DNA of 64,000 bases from Duganella flavida (GCF_009857445.1 NZ_WWCN01000005.1:310001-374000), one strand, 5' to 3'; positions 1-11,520 are shown, counted from the stretch's first letter. Program-made: numbers and translations. Notes: generated by a model not told the origin, from the sequence alone.

Positions 1-676
1 TGCTGTAGACGCCGGCGATGGACACCAGTTCGGGTGACATATTCAGTGCAAAGATGCGGGCCTGGGCATTGCCCGAGGCGCCGGCCAGGGCGCGGCCATT
101 CAGCGTGTTGTACACGTGGATGCTGCCGTCGGCGATGATTTCAGCGCCGTTGTTGACCACGGCGGTCACCACCAGGTCGCAGCCGCGCGCGTAGATGCGC
201 TGGCCGGCACGGACTGGCGTGTCGATGATCATGACCTCAGTGCCGTTGCTGGCGGGCGCAGGCGGCTGGGCTTGGGCGGCGGCCACGGCAACCGGTGCAG
301 GGGCTGGTACTGGGCGTTGCGCCGGAGCATGCTCCGGCTCCTCGCGCGGCTTGGCGTTGGCTGGCTCCAGCGTCAGGCCGTGGGCGGCGATGTCGGCGGC
401 CATTTCTGGCGGCGCGTTGCGCACGGCGACTGGATTCAGACGGTATTTTTTCAGCAGGGCGATCAAGCTGCCCCAGTCGATCGGATCGCAGCCGGCCGGC
501 AGCGCGGCAACGTCGATTACGGTGATGTCGTCTTCGAAAAAGTCGGCGGTGCCACCGGTCATTTCGGCCAGTGCGGCGTCGAGAGCGATGCTGTCAGCGG
601 TCGCCAAAATGGCGGACACGGCAACGACGGTGGAAATCTTGATTTCTATGGGCTTTTGAAACAGGCTCTTGGACAT
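1..676 (-). CDS. minC: Septum site-determining protein MinC (3' end cut by window edge)
   Basis: MinC inhibits FtsZ assembly away from midcell, acting with MinD and MinE. About 225 codons are visible from an ATG at 676; the reading frame runs open off the left edge, so the last few dozen residues are missing. The N-terminal FtsZ-binding domain occupies roughly residues 1-110 and is followed by a proline/alanine-rich linker (about 115-145). Then comes the start of the C-terminal beta-helix domain, with the family signature around '[16 protein letters not shown]' and the N-G-A-E-I-I-A-D-G turn. minD and minE would be expected just beyond the left edge. No strong ribosome-binding site precedes the ATG. 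Identification rests on recognising the family pattern; alternatives are unlikely. Confidence 0.93.
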   Translation of the reverse strand, partial: MSKSLFQKPIEIKISTVVAVSAILATADSIALDAALAEMTGGTADFFEDDITVIDVAALPAGCDPIDWGSLIALLKKYRLNPVAVRNAPPEMAADIAAHGLTLEPANAKPREEPEHAPAQRPVPAPAPVAVAAAQAQPPAPASNGTEVMIIDTPVRAGQRIYARGCDLVVTAVVNNGAEIIADGSIHVYNTLNGRALAGASGNAQARIFALNMSPELVSIAGVYS

Positions 677-750
677 GGGCGACAGTATCAGTGGTTATCC
701 TCGCGCGCATGCGCAGGCACCAGCATTCTACTGTAAAAATGCCACGCTAC

Positions 751-828
751 GTCGCTCCCGCGCAGGCGGGAGCCCATATTTTGCGGCCTTTGTGGCGTTG
801 CATGGATTCCCGCCTGCGCGGGAATGAC
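751..828. repeat. Inverted pair of REP-like palindromes
   Basis: Two copies of a palindromic unit with core CCCGCGCAGGCGGG lie head to head, at 751-774 and 804-828, in the gap between minC and metE. Extending from the core, 'GTC(G/A)(C/T)TCCCGCGCAGGCGGGA' is shared. Each copy can fold by itself and the pair can form a larger stem. The position between two genes on the same strand fits a REP/BIME-like intergenic repeat that may also end or stabilise the metE transcript. A degenerate single copy lies at 11263-11280. Confidence 0.75.
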
Positions 829-829
829 G

Positions 830-3193
830 TTAGTAAATCGCGCGCAGTTGCTTGGCCGCTGCCACCATATTGCGCAGGGCAGTTTCAGTTTCTGGCCAGC
901 CGCGCGTCTTCAGGCCGCAGTCCGGATTGACCCACAGGTTGGCCGGCGGGATCACCGCGCTGGCTTTTTGCAGCAGGCGCACCATCTCCGCTTGCGCCGG
1001 TACGCGCGGCGAATGGATGTCGTACACGCCGGGACCGATCTCGTTCGGATAGCGGAACTGGCCGAAGCCGTTCAGCAGCTCCATGTCCGAACGGCTGGTC
1101 TCGATGGTGATGACGTCGGCATCCATGGCGGCGATCTGCGGCAGGATGTCGTTGAACTCGGCGTAGCACATATGGGTGTGGATTTGCGTGCCGTCCGCCA
1201 CCGCGCTGGCTGAGACGCGGAAAGCTTGGGTGGCCCAGTTCAGGTACTCGTCCCAGCGGCTGCGGCGCAGCGGCAAGCCTTCGCGCACGGCCGGTTCGTC
1301 GATCTGGATGATGCCGATGCCGGCTTGCTCCAGGTCGGCCACCTCGTCACGGATGGCCAGCGCGATTTGCAGCGCGGTGACGGCGCGCGGCTGGTCGTCG
1401 CGCACGAAGGACCATTGCAGGATGGTGATCGGTCCGGTGAGCATGCCTTTCATCGGCTTGCCAGTCAGGCTTTGGGCGTGCACGGTCCAGTCCACCGTCA
1501 TGGCTTTCGGACGGCTGACGTCGCCGAAGATGATCGGCGGTTTGACGCAGCGCGAGCCATAGGATTGCACCCAGCCCAGTTGGGTGAAGACGAAGCCGTC
1601 CAGCTGTTCGCCAAAGTATTCGACCATGTCGTTGCGCTCGGCTTCGCCGTGGACCAGTACGTCGAGGCCGAGGGATTCTTGCTGCTGCACGGCGTAGGCG
1701 ATTTCTTCGCGCATTTTGGTTTCGTAGTCGGCGGCGCTGAGTTCGCCGCGTTTGAAGCCGGCGCGGGCGCTGCGGATCGCTTGCGTCTGCGGGAAGGAGC
1801 CGATGGTGGTGGTCGGGAAGGACGGTAGTTTGAAGCGTGCGCGCTGTTCGGCCTGGCGTTGCGTGAAGCCGGAGCGGCGCTGGTCGGCGTCGGCTGGCAT
1901 GGCTTGCAGGCGCTCGCGTACCGCTTGCTGGTGCACGCGCGGGCTGGCGCGGCGGCTGGCGATGGCGGCGCGCGAGACGGCCAGTGCTTCGGTGGTGCCG
2001 GCGTCGAGGTTGGCACCGGCGTCACCTTGCAGGGCGCGTTTCAGTACGTACAGTTCGTCGAGTTTTTCGGTGGCGAAGGCCAGCCAGGAGCGGATTTCGC
2101 TGTCGAACGTGGTTTCGGCTGCCAGCGTGAACGGCGTGTGCAGCAGCGAGCAGGACGAGGACAACCACAGCTTGCCGGCGCGCTTGTCCATGATCGGCGC
2201 CAGCACGGCCAGTGCCGCGTCGAGGTCGGTGCGCCAGATGTTGCGGCCGTCAACGATGCCGACCGACAGCACTTTGTGCACCGGCAGCCAGTCGGCGATG
2301 CTGGTCAGTTCGTGTGGTGCACGCACACCGTCCACGTGCAGGCCGGCCACCGGCAGGCGGCAGGCCAGGCTCAGGTTTTCTTCCAGCGGCGAGAAATAGG
2401 TGGCCAGCAGCAGCGGTACGCCGACCTGGTTCAGTTGCCAGTAGGTGTTTTCGAAAGCGCTGCGCCATGCGGACGGCAGGTCGAGGCCCAGGATGGGCTC
2501 GTCAATCTGGACCCACTGTACGCCTTGGGCTTTCAGGCGGTCCAGCACCTGGCTGTAGACCGGCAGCAGTTTGTCCAGCAGGCTGAGGCGGTCGAAGCCT
2601 TCGGCACCGCGTGCTTTGCCCAGCCACAGGAAACTCAGCGGGCCGACCAGCACGGCTTTGACGGCGTGGCCGAGGGCTTGCGCTTCGGCGACTTCGTCGA
2701 ACAGGCGTTCGCAGGCCAGCGAGAAGGCGGTGTCCGGCGTGAATTCAGGGACGAGGTAGTGATAGTTGGTGTCGAACCACTTGGTCATTTCCAGCGCGGC
2801 GGCGGCTTGCAGGCCGGTTTCGCCGTGCGCCTGGCCGCAGCCGCAACCGGCTTCGTGCGCGTCGCCGCTGCGGCCGCGCGCCATCGTGAAGTAGCGGCTC
2901 AGTTGCGACTGTTCGGCGCTGAAGCCGTAGCGTGCCGGTTCGCAGCCCAGCAGCTGGATGTGGTTGGCGACCTGGTCGTAAAACGCAAAATCGCCAACCG
3001 TCACGAAATCGAGACCGGCGTCGCGCTGCAAGGCCCAGTGGCGGGCGCGCAGTTCGCGGCCGGTGGCTTCCAGTGCGGCCTCATCCTGCTCGCCGCGCCA
3101 GTGGCGTTCCAGCGCAAATTTCAGTTCGCGGGCCGCGCCGATGCGTGGAAAACCGGGAATGTGGGTGTGTATCGCTTTATTAGTGTTCGTCAT
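830..3193 (-). CDS. metE: Cobalamin-independent methionine synthase MetE
   Basis: Transfers a methyl group from 5-methyltetrahydropteroyl-triglutamate to homocysteine, the last step of methionine synthesis in the cytoplasm. The 787-residue product has the two-barrel MetE layout. The N-terminal half begins with the 'HIPGFPRIG' signature. The C-terminal catalytic half begins near '[12 protein letters not shown]' and carries the zinc ligands: His in '[18 protein letters not shown]', Cys in '[11 protein letters not shown]' and Cys in '[12 protein letters not shown]'. I prefer the ATG at 3193, which has a purine stretch (GACAGG) upstream; ATGs at 3205 and 3211 are also in frame. It is transcribed divergently from metR, its usual activator, with about 107 bp between start codons. 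Confidence 0.96.
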   Translation of the reverse strand: MTNTNKAIHTHIPGFPRIGAARELKFALERHWRGEQDEAALEATGRELRARHWALQRDAGLDFVTVGDFAFYDQVANHIQLLGCEPARYGFSAEQSQLSRYFTMARGRSGDAHEAGCGCGQAHGETGLQAAAALEMTKWFDTNYHYLVPEFTPDTAFSLACERLFDEVAEAQALGHAVKAVLVGPLSFLWLGKARGAEGFDRLSLLDKLLPVYSQVLDRLKAQGVQWVQIDEPILGLDLPSAWRSAFENTYWQLNQVGVPLLLATYFSPLEENLSLACRLPVAGLHVDGVRAPHELTSIADWLPVHKVLSVGIVDGRNIWRTDLDAALAVLAPIMDKRAGKLWLSSSCSLLHTPFTLAAETTFDSEIRSWLAFATEKLDELYVLKRALQGDAGANLDAGTTEALAVSRAAIASRRASPRVHQQAVRERLQAMPADADQRRSGFTQRQAEQRARFKLPSFPTTTIGSFPQTQAIRSARAGFKRGELSAADYETKMREEIAYAVQQQESLGLDVLVHGEAERNDMVEYFGEQLDGFVFTQLGWVQSYGSRCVKPPIIFGDVSRPKAMTVDWTVHAQSLTGKPMKGMLTGPITILQWSFVRDDQPRAVTALQIALAIRDEVADLEQAGIGIIQIDEPAVREGLPLRRSRWDEYLNWATQAFRVSASAVADGTQIHTHMCYAEFNDILPQIAAMDADVITIETSRSDMELLNGFGQFRYPNEIGPGVYDIHSPRVPAQAEMVRLLQKASAVIPPANLWVNPDCGLKTRGWPETETALRNMVAAAKQLRAIY

Positions 3194-3300
3194 GATGCCT
3201 GTCATCCGCATTTAATATTGGTGATATAAAGTGTGCGGCAAACCGGTCTATAATCAAAACGAAAAATTTTGCGGCTTCACATGAAAAAAACTAATAGACC
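3194..3300. promoter_or_regulatory. metE-metR divergent control region
   Basis: This AT-rich stretch separates two divergent genes. A perfect sigma70 -10 hexamer TATAAT (3249-3254) reads toward metR, with no clear -35. The partial dyad TTCACATGAA (3276-3285) lies close to the metR start. MetR usually binds TGAA-N5-TTCA; that exact arrangement is not seen, so the operator is not assigned. The metR start lacks an obvious ribosome-binding site. Confidence 0.5.
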
Positions 3301-4209
3301 ATGCTAGAGATACGCCACTTACGCACTTTGAGCGCGCTGCGCTCGGCCGGCAGTCTTGTGCGTGCTGCCCAACTGCTCAACCTGACGCAGTCCGCCCTGT
3401 CACATCAAATCAAATTGCTGGAAGATCGCTACGGCGGGCCGCTTTTTGAGCGCAAATCGGTGCCTATTGGCTTCACCGCCACCGGCGCGCGCCTGCTCAA
3501 GCTGGCCGACATGCTGTTGCCCGAGATCGAAACCGCAGAACGCGAAGTTGCACGCCTGATGCAGGGAGATACCGGCCAGTTACGGGTAGCTTTGGAGTGC
3601 CACACCTGTTTCGACTGGCTGATGCCGGTGATGGACGAATTCCGCAAACGCTGGCCGGAAGTAGAGATCGACCTGGTTTCGGGCTTCCACAGCGAGCCAG
3701 CCGAGCTGCTGCGCAGCGGCGAAGCCGATCTCGTCATCGGTTCGCCGTACGGACCAGAATTCACCACTTTCCCGCTGTTCCGCTTTGAAATCCTGGTGGT
3801 GATGGCGCAGAAACACCGCCTGGCTGCCCAGCGCCGCCTGCAAGCTGCCGATTTTGAAGGCGAAACCCTGATCACTTACCCGGTGCCGGAACAACGCATC
3901 GACCTGATCCGCGAAGTGCTGCAACCGGCCGGTGTCAACTTCCAGCGCCGCACGGCGGAACTGACGGTGGCCGTGCTGCAATTGGTGGCCAGCCGACGCG
4001 GGATTGCCGCCTTGCCGAACTGGGCAATCAAGAATTATGTGGATTATGACTACGTGATTGCACGCCCGGTGGGCGAGCAGGGCCTGTGGAGTGATTTGTT
4101 CGTCTCGGTCCCGGAGGCGCAGAAACACAGGGCTTACGTGCTCGACTTCGTCAACGTGATACGCGAGCAGTGCGCCAGCTCGCTGGATGGTATCAAATTA
4201 TTATCGTGA
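3301..4209 (+). CDS. metR: LysR-family regulator MetR
   Basis: Transcription activator of methionine biosynthesis genes, usually with homocysteine as coinducer. The 302 residues show a LysR winged helix-turn-helix at about 1-60 ('RAAQLLNLTQSALSHQIKLLE') and a LysR substrate-binding domain at about 90-295. The effector region contains 'LECHTCFDWLMPVMDEFR', typical of MetR rather than of other LysR proteins. Divergence from metE is the classical arrangement and strongly supports the assignment. Start ATG at 3301 gives the standard N-terminus MLEIRHLRTL. Confidence 0.93.
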   Translation: MLEIRHLRTLSALRSAGSLVRAAQLLNLTQSALSHQIKLLEDRYGGPLFERKSVPIGFTATGARLLKLADMLLPEIETAEREVARLMQGDTGQLRVALECHTCFDWLMPVMDEFRKRWPEVEIDLVSGFHSEPAELLRSGEADLVIGSPYGPEFTTFPLFRFEILVVMAQKHRLAAQRRLQAADFEGETLITYPVPEQRIDLIREVLQPAGVNFQRRTAELTVAVLQLVASRRGIAALPNWAIKNYVDYDYVIARPVGEQGLWSDLFVSVPEAQKHRAYVLDFVNVIREQCASSLDGIKLLS

Positions 4210-4248
4210 CAAAGTGTTATTGTTTCTGCAAAATATAAATGAAAGGAT

Positions 4249-4290
4249 TTGATGCGCATCAAGGTAAGCGCGGAATCCTGCGCATACGAT
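4249..4290 (+). promoter_or_regulatory. FNR/ANR box and matching -10 element upstream of phaA
   Basis: TTGATGCGCATCAA (4249-4262) is a perfect 14-bp palindrome and an exact match to the FNR/ANR consensus TTGAT-N4-ATCAA. A -10-like TACGAT lies at 4285-4290. With a start about 7 nt downstream (near 4297) the box would be centred at -41.5, the class II activator position. The phaA start codon is about 160 bp further on. The match is seen directly; regulation of phaAB by oxygen is inference. Confidence 0.7.
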
Positions 4291-4459
4291 TAGTGTCCGG
4301 CGGTTGCGCACTGGGCACGGATGCTGCTAGATAATCCTGGCGATTCCTCGCGGCGACGCACCATCGAAACCTGCCACAGCTTTTCTGCGGACGGCGTATG
4401 ATAAAAATTCGCGTTGTTGCTCAACTTAGCCGGTCGCGGCCGGCGCAATGGAGAATCAA

Positions 4460-5638
4460 ATGGATGATGTAGTTATCGTGGCCGCTGGCCGTACTGGTGT
4501 GGGTAAATTTGGCGGTAGCCTGGCGAAGACCCCGGCGTCTGAATTGGGCGCGCATGTGATCAAGGGCTTGCTGGCCAAGACCGGTATCGATCCTAATTTG
4601 ATCAGTGAAGCCATCCTCGGCCAGGTGCTGACCGCTGGCGTTGGCCAGAACCCGGCGCGCCAGGCAGTGATCAAGTCCGGCCTGCCGAACACCATTCCTG
4701 GCTTCACCATCAATCATGTTTGCGGTTCCGGCCTGAAAGCCACCCACCTGGCGGCGCAAGCCCTGAAAGCAGGCGACGCGCAAATCGTCATCGCCGGCGG
4801 CCAGGAAAACATGAGCGCCTCGCCGCACGTCATCAACGGTTCGCGCGACGGCTTCCGCATGGGCGACTTCAAAGCCGTGGACAGCATGATCGTGGACGGC
4901 CTGTGGGATGCCTTTAACCAGTACCACATGGGCACCACCGCCGAAAACGTGGCCAAGAAATACGAGATTTCGCGTGCCGAGCAGGACGAATTCGCCCTGC
5001 AATCGCAACTGAAAGCGGAAGCCGCGCAAAAAGCCGGCAAGTTCAAGGATGAGATCCTGCCGCTGGAAATCGTGCAGAAGAAGGGCAGCATCATCTTCGA
5101 CACCGATGAATACGTGAAGCCAGGCTCGACCCTGGAAGCGCTGGCCGGCCTGCGTCCTGCCTTCGCCAAGGATGGCACCGTGACTGCCGGTAACGCTTCC
5201 GGCCTGAACGATGGCGCCGCCGCCGTCATCATGACTACCGCCACCAAGGCCAAGGAACTGGGCCTGCCGGTGCTGGCCAAGATCAAGGCTTACGCTTCGT
5301 CCGGCCTGGATCCGGCGTTCATGGGCATGGGCCCGGTCTCGGCGACCAAGCTGTGCCTGAAAAAAGCCGGCTGGACCCCAGACGACCTGGATCTGCTGGA
5401 AATTAACGAAGCCTTTGCTGCACAAGCGGTAGCGGTCAACAAAGAGATGGGCTGGGACACCAGCAAGATCAACGTCAACGGCGGTGCGATCGCCATCGGC
5501 CACCCGATCGGCGCGTCCGGCGCCCGCGTGCTGGTGACCCTGATCCACGAAATGATCCGTCGCGACGCGAAAAAAGGCCTGGCCTCGCTGTGCATCGGCG
5601 GCGGCATGGGGGTGGCGCTGGCAATCGAGCGTCCATAA
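4460..5638 (+). CDS. phaA: Acetyl-CoA acetyltransferase (beta-ketothiolase) PhaA
   Basis: Condenses two acetyl-CoA into acetoacetyl-CoA, the first step toward polyhydroxybutyrate. The 392-residue product has the thiolase triad: Cys88 in 'NHVCGSG', His348 in 'GHPIGASG' and Cys378 in 'LCIGGGMG'; 'NEAFAAQA' is also present. An ATG at 4448 is in frame, but the ATG at 4460 has GGAG seven bases upstream and gives the standard N-terminus [10 protein letters not shown] and length. The next gene, 75 bp downstream, is phaB. No phaC synthase lies in the window. An exact FNR box sits upstream, suggesting induction at low oxygen. Confidence 0.95.
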   Translation: MDDVVIVAAGRTGVGKFGGSLAKTPASELGAHVIKGLLAKTGIDPNLISEAILGQVLTAGVGQNPARQAVIKSGLPNTIPGFTINHVCGSGLKATHLAAQALKAGDAQIVIAGGQENMSASPHVINGSRDGFRMGDFKAVDSMIVDGLWDAFNQYHMGTTAENVAKKYEISRAEQDEFALQSQLKAEAAQKAGKFKDEILPLEIVQKKGSIIFDTDEYVKPGSTLEALAGLRPAFAKDGTVTAGNASGLNDGAAAVIMTTATKAKELGLPVLAKIKAYASSGLDPAFMGMGPVSATKLCLKKAGWTPDDLDLLEINEAFAAQAVAVNKEMGWDTSKINVNGGAIAIGHPIGASGARVLVTLIHEMIRRDAKKGLASLCIGGGMGVALAIERP

Positions 5639-5713
5639 GCAGCATACAAGCGGCCCGGCATGTCGCCGGGCTGTGTTTTCGGATTTTTAGTGTTTATTAC
5701 AGAGGGGACGAAA

Positions 5714-6454
5714 ATGGCAAGAGTTGCATTAGTAACCGGTGGCATGGGTGGTCTGGGCGAAGCGATTTGTTTCAAGCTGTCAGCGCTAGGCTATTGTGTC
5801 GTCACCACGTATTCCCCTGGCAATCCTAAAGTTGAACAATGGCTGGCGACGACCCGCGACCAAGGTTACAACTTCCGCGCCTACCCATGCGATGTGGCCG
5901 ACTATGACTCGGCACAAGCTTGCATCTCCGCGATCGAAAAAGAAATCGGTCCGGTCGACGTGCTGGTGAACAACGCCGGCATCACGCGCGATATGACGTT
6001 CAAGAAGATGGACAAACCAAATTGGGACGCCGTCATGGGCACCAACCTGGATTCCGTCTTCAACATGACCAAGCCGGTATGCGACGGCATGGTGGAACGC
6101 GGCTGGGGCCGTATCATCAATATCTCGTCGGTCAACGGTCAAAAGGGCGCTTTCGGCCAGACCAACTACTCGGCAGCCAAGGCCGGCATGCACGGCTTCA
6201 CCAAGGCGCTGGCGCTGGAAGTGGCGAAAAAAGGCGTGACCGTCAACACCATCTCGCCAGGCTACATCGGCACCAAGATGGTGATGGAGATCCCGCAAGA
6301 AGTACTGGATACCAAGATCGTGCCGCAAATTCCGATGGGCCGCTTGGGCAAACCGGAAGAAGTAGCGGGCCTGGTGGCTTACCTGTCTTCGGACGAGGCA
6401 GCCTTTGTGACGGGCTCCAATATCGCCATCAACGGCGGCCAGCACATGTCCTAA
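5714..6454 (+). CDS. phaB: Acetoacetyl-CoA reductase PhaB
   Basis: NADPH-dependent reduction of acetoacetyl-CoA to (R)-3-hydroxybutyryl-CoA, the PHB monomer. It is a short-chain dehydrogenase of 246 residues, the usual PhaB length. Visible elements are the nucleotide-binding 'TGGMGGLG' at about 8-15, 'NNAGITRD', and the catalytic Ser138 region with Tyr152 and Lys156 ('NYSAAKAG'). The ATG at 5714 follows AGAGGGG, a good ribosome-binding site. It is almost certainly co-transcribed with phaA and ends before a strong intrinsic terminator. Confidence 0.95.
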   Translation: MARVALVTGGMGGLGEAICFKLSALGYCVVTTYSPGNPKVEQWLATTRDQGYNFRAYPCDVADYDSAQACISAIEKEIGPVDVLVNNAGITRDMTFKKMDKPNWDAVMGTNLDSVFNMTKPVCDGMVERGWGRIINISSVNGQKGAFGQTNYSAAKAGMHGFTKALALEVAKKGVTVNTISPGYIGTKMVMEIPQEVLDTKIVPQIPMGRLGKPEEVAGLVAYLSSDEAAFVTGSNIAINGGQHMS

Positions 6455-6479
6455 GCCGTCGCTGACGCATGACACAAGA

Positions 6480-6511
6480 GCCGGGTTCGTTCGCGATCCC
6501 GGCTTTTTTTT
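6480..6511 (+). terminator. Intrinsic terminator of phaAB
   Basis: Stem GCCGGG...CCCGGC (6480-6485 with 6498-6503) followed directly by eight T residues. It sits 25 bp after the phaB stop and before the separate pip gene. Confidence 0.88.
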
Positions 6512-6545
6512 CGTACAATCTGCTATCGATGCTCAAAGGATAGCC

Positions 6546-7502
6546 ATGTTCGACCCTACTTCCGTCCTGTTTCCACCCATTGCACCCAGCCGTCACGGCA
6601 TGCTGGCGGTCGACGATTTGCACACCATCTACTGGGAGGAGGTGGGCAATCCGAACGGCATTCCGGTGATCTTCTTGCATGGCGGCCCGGGCGCCGGCCT
6701 GTCGCCGCAGCACCGCCGCTTCTTCGATCCGGACCAGTACCGCGTGATCCTGTTCGACCAGCGCGGCGCCGGCAAATCGACCCCGCTGGGCGAGTGCCGC
6801 AACAACACCACCCAGCTGCTGATCGAGGACATCGAACGGCTGCGCGTGCAGTTCGGCATCCAGCAGTGGCTGGTGTTTGGCGGCTCGTGGGGCTCGACGC
6901 TGGCGCTGGCCTACGGCGAGGCGCATCCTGAGCGCTGCCTCGGCTTCGTGCTGCGCGGAATCTTCCTGTGTACCCAAGAGGAAATCGACTGGTTCCTCGA
7001 CGGTGCGCGCTGGTTCCACCCCGAGGTGCATGCCGACTTCATCGCGCCGATTCCAGAAGCAGAACGCGGCGACCTGCTGCAAGCCTATGTGCAGCGCATC
7101 ATGAGCGAGGACCCGACGGTGCACATGCCGGCGGTGCGCGCGTGGAGCCGTTTCGAAGGCCGCCGCGTGTTCCTGCTGCCGCAGGCCGAAGATCCGCCGT
7201 CGGATGCGCTGGATCTCGGCGTCGGCCGTCTTGAGTCGCATTACATGGCCAATCTTGGCTTCTTCAGCGACGACCAGCTGGTGCGCGAGGTTAGCCGCAT
7301 TGCCCACCTGCCGGCAGTGATCGTGCAGGGCCGCTACGACGTGATTTGCCCGCCGGTGTCGGCATGGCGCTTGCAACAGGCCTGGCCGGGCGCGGTGCTG
7401 AATATGATTCCGGATGCGGGCCACGGCGCCATGGAAAAAGGCATCTCGCGCGCGCTGGTGGCGGCCACCGAACAGTTCAAGCGTACCCGCAGCTTCACCT
7501 GA
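6546..7502 (+). CDS. pip: Prolyl aminopeptidase (proline iminopeptidase)
   Basis: Releases N-terminal proline from peptides; a cytoplasmic alpha/beta hydrolase of peptidase family S33. The 318-residue protein shows the oxyanion motif 'HGGPG', 'DQRGAGKS', the nucleophile elbow 'GGSWGS' with Ser114, a late Asp in 'GRYDVICPP' and a His in 'DAGHGAME'. Length and motif order match the family closely. AAGGA upstream supports the ATG at 6546. It stands alone between the phaAB terminator and an unrelated small membrane-protein gene. Confidence 0.93.
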   Translation: MFDPTSVLFPPIAPSRHGMLAVDDLHTIYWEEVGNPNGIPVIFLHGGPGAGLSPQHRRFFDPDQYRVILFDQRGAGKSTPLGECRNNTTQLLIEDIERLRVQFGIQQWLVFGGSWGSTLALAYGEAHPERCLGFVLRGIFLCTQEEIDWFLDGARWFHPEVHADFIAPIPEAERGDLLQAYVQRIMSEDPTVHMPAVRAWSRFEGRRVFLLPQAEDPPSDALDLGVGRLESHYMANLGFFSDDQLVREVSRIAHLPAVIVQGRYDVICPPVSAWRLQQAWPGAVLNMIPDAGHGAMEKGISRALVAATEQFKRTRSFT

Positions 7503-7563
7503 AAACCGGCCCGGGGAGACGCGGGCTGCTACACTGTGAATTAATCGATAAGAATAAGGCCGT

Positions 7564-8013
7564 ATGGCGATCATGAACATTCAGACCGGAGATATCGGTC
7601 ACATCATCCAGCTGGCGATTGCGCCGGTGTTCCTGCTGTCAGGCGTATGCACCAACCTGATCGTGCTGACCAACCGATTGGCGCGCATCATCGACCGTTC
7701 GCGCGTGCTGGAAGACCGGCTCGACGTCGCCTACAGCGACCCATACCTGAATGAACTGGATGTGCTGTATAGCCGTTCGCACTTGATCAATATGTCGATC
7801 GCGCTGTCGACCGCCTGCGGGCTGTTTGTCTGCGTGATCGTGGCCATGCTGTTCCTCGGCGATATCACGAACCTGAGCCTGGACAAATACATTGCGGGCA
7901 TGTTCGTGGTGGCCGTGGTTTGCCTGGTCGGCAGCTTCATTTCGCTGCTGCGCGAAATCTTCATTGCGTCGGCGTGGATGCGTTCACAGCGCCATGTCCG
8001 GCACAAGCGTTAA
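7564..8013 (+). CDS. DUF2721 family membrane protein
   Basis: A 149-residue integral membrane protein of unknown function. Three hydrophobic segments can be seen, at about 12-33, 80-100 and 112-133. The first is followed by the conserved-looking 'LTNRLARIIDRSRVLEDRL', which recalls the DUF2721 family. AAGG five bases before the ATG at 7564 supports this start; an ATG nine bases further on is also possible. It probably shares a transcript with the next gene, 21 bp downstream. Confidence 0.75.
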   Translation: MAIMNIQTGDIGHIIQLAIAPVFLLSGVCTNLIVLTNRLARIIDRSRVLEDRLDVAYSDPYLNELDVLYSRSHLINMSIALSTACGLFVCVIVAMLFLGDITNLSLDKYIAGMFVVAVVCLVGSFISLLREIFIASAWMRSQRHVRHKR

Positions 8014-8034
8014 ACTTTTTTATGTGAGTACATC

Positions 8035-8487
8035 ATGCACGACTACCAACGCCCGCCCACCCTGTACCGCTACGGCGTGCGCGAAGACCTGGAACTGGCG
8101 CTGAGCCAGGGCCAGTTCATCCTGACTCCGGCCTCCAACTGCCTGACCCTGAGTTTTTCCCAGGCCTGGGATCCCAAGCTGTTCGAGCTGTTCGCAGCCG
8201 ATGCTTGCCTGATCATCCACAACACCGAGGAATTCGGTGAGCGCATCCATCGTGCGGTGCAGCGTACGCTTCCTAGCTGGGCGGGGATTGATGGCGCCAT
8301 CGAATACGGTACCCGCGCGGCGCTGGGCGCAGCCTTCACCAAGACCGTGGCTGAAGCGCAGGAACAGGAATGGCAGTTTGCGTGGCGCGCCATGCAGGCG
8401 CAATTGAGTCTGAACCCAGTGCTGATCAAAATCGGCAACCTGGAAAACTTCGCCGAGCTGCGCTCGAAAGACGCGTATTTAGCCTAA
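8035..8487 (+). CDS. Conserved hypothetical protein
   Basis: A 150-residue soluble protein that I do not recognise. It has no signal peptide or membrane segment. It is moderately acidic and begins 'MHDYQRPPTLYRYGVREDLE', with an aromatic/aliphatic mix suggesting a small globular domain. It follows a DUF2721 gene closely on the same strand and converges on the next gene with only 6 bp between stop codons. Codon use matches the neighbours, so it looks like a genuine gene. Confidence 0.7.
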   Translation: MHDYQRPPTLYRYGVREDLELALSQGQFILTPASNCLTLSFSQAWDPKLFELFAADACLIIHNTEEFGERIHRAVQRTLPSWAGIDGAIEYGTRAALGAAFTKTVAEAQEQEWQFAWRAMQAQLSLNPVLIKIGNLENFAELRSKDAYLA

Positions 8488-8493
8488 GCAGGC

Positions 8494-9102
8494 TTAGGGC
8501 TGCGAAGGCTGCGGGATCGCTTCGACTTTCGGCGCATCGCGCCGGTCGAGGCGCGCCAGCACGGCGCTCATCATGCGTTCGATATCGCTGCGTATCATCT
8601 TGGAACCGAGGATGCCGGGCACGTAAAAGTTCGGCATCATGCGTCCCTTGTAAATCACTTTGGTGCCGCCGGTTTCTGGCACCGGCACCAGCTCCCAGTG
8701 TGATTCATAGTGCTTCATGTCGCCGGAGATCAGCGAGATGTCGATGGAGGACATCGGCTGCTCCACCGCGCGCACAATCAAATGGATAGTCTTGGACATG
8801 AACAGGAAGCGGGCCACGCCGAATTGTTCAATGATCACCTCATTGCCATTGCGGGACAGGACCTTGCACGACTCCATGTCGGGCACGAATTCGGACATGC
8901 GCTCGTAGCCGGTGAGGATGCGCCATACCTTGGGCAGCGGCGCCGCCACGGTGCCGGTGGCGTCCACTTCGTACATGTGCTGCGCATCGTGCTCCACGCG
9001 ATTGACCGACACTTCCAGCTTGGGCAATTCAAGCTTAGGTGCCTGCGCCATCGCCACCTGTGCGGCCGCACCTAACAACAAAAACAGAAGGAATCGCATC
9101 AT
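8494..9102 (-). CDS. Exported SRPBCC/START-like protein
   Basis: A 202-residue protein with an N-terminal signal peptide (about 1-19, cleavage near 'VAMAQA') and a polyketide-cyclase/START-type fold. The pattern 'TGTVAAPLPKVWRILTGYERMSEFVPDM' resembles the N-terminal helix-strand of RatA/Coq10-like lipid-binding proteins. Here the domain would be periplasmic, so a lipid- or hydrophobe-binding role is possible, but no ligand can be named. Two adjacent ATGs (9102, 9099) start the frame; neither has a clear ribosome-binding site. Confidence 0.75.
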   Translation of the reverse strand: MMRFLLFLLLGAAAQVAMAQAPKLELPKLEVSVNRVEHDAQHMYEVDATGTVAAPLPKVWRILTGYERMSEFVPDMESCKVLSRNGNEVIIEQFGVARFLFMSKTIHLIVRAVEQPMSSIDISLISGDMKHYESHWELVPVPETGGTKVIYKGRMMPNFYVPGILGSKMIRSDIERMMSAVLARLDRRDAPKVEAIPQPSQP

Positions 9103-9158
9103 TTGACCAGCGTACGGTAAAGGGTGGCAGAATACAAGAGCAGCACGCGCGACTTTAG

Positions 9159-11243
<2,085 letters not shown>

Positions 11244-11262
11244 GCATCTTAGTCATGCTGTC

Positions 11263-11280
11263 TATTCCGCGCAGGCGGGT
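11263..11280. repeat. Degenerate single copy of the REP-like palindrome
   Basis: The unit around GCGCAGGCGGG matches the core of the pair between minC and metE, with one base missing from the left arm. It lies 20 bp after the fadH stop and directly before the inverted-repeat element. Confidence 0.5.
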
Positions 11281-11287
11281 GTCCCAG

Positions 11288-11516
11288 ATTCGGGGTCAGC
11301 TCTGTCATTTGGACAGGTGAGAACGATGTTTGAGAAATATCAATGCGTTCCCTCATACCTATCTCACTACGGAATTGCAATCAGACGACCTTAGCAAGTC
11401 CTAAGAGCTTTTGAGACGTGTTTTCTTCAGAGTTTAAATCAGAATATATTGATGAAGGCATTGATCTTCCTCAAGCATTGTTCGCGCTTGTCCAAATGAC
11501 AGAGCTGACCCCGAAT
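11288..11516. mobile_element. Short MITE-like element with 28-bp perfect terminal inverted repeats
   Basis: The left arm (11288-11315) and right arm (11489-11516) are exact reverse complements over 28 bp, beginning ATTCGGGGTCAGCTCTGTCA. They enclose about 173 bp of AT-rich sequence with no convincing ORF. Flanking CCCA and TGGG extend the symmetry with one extra base on the left. The right end lies four bases from the stop codon of the solute-binding-protein gene. The end motif ATTCGGGGTCAG is shared in altered form with the hairpin at 17893-17991. No transposase is present, so a non-autonomous element is inferred. Confidence 0.7.
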
Positions 11517-11520
11517 TGGG

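Noticed and set aside
3276..3285. TTCACATGAA as a MetR operator
   Set aside because: Half-sites are in the opposite order to the known TGAA-N5-TTCA arrangement; kept only as a note.
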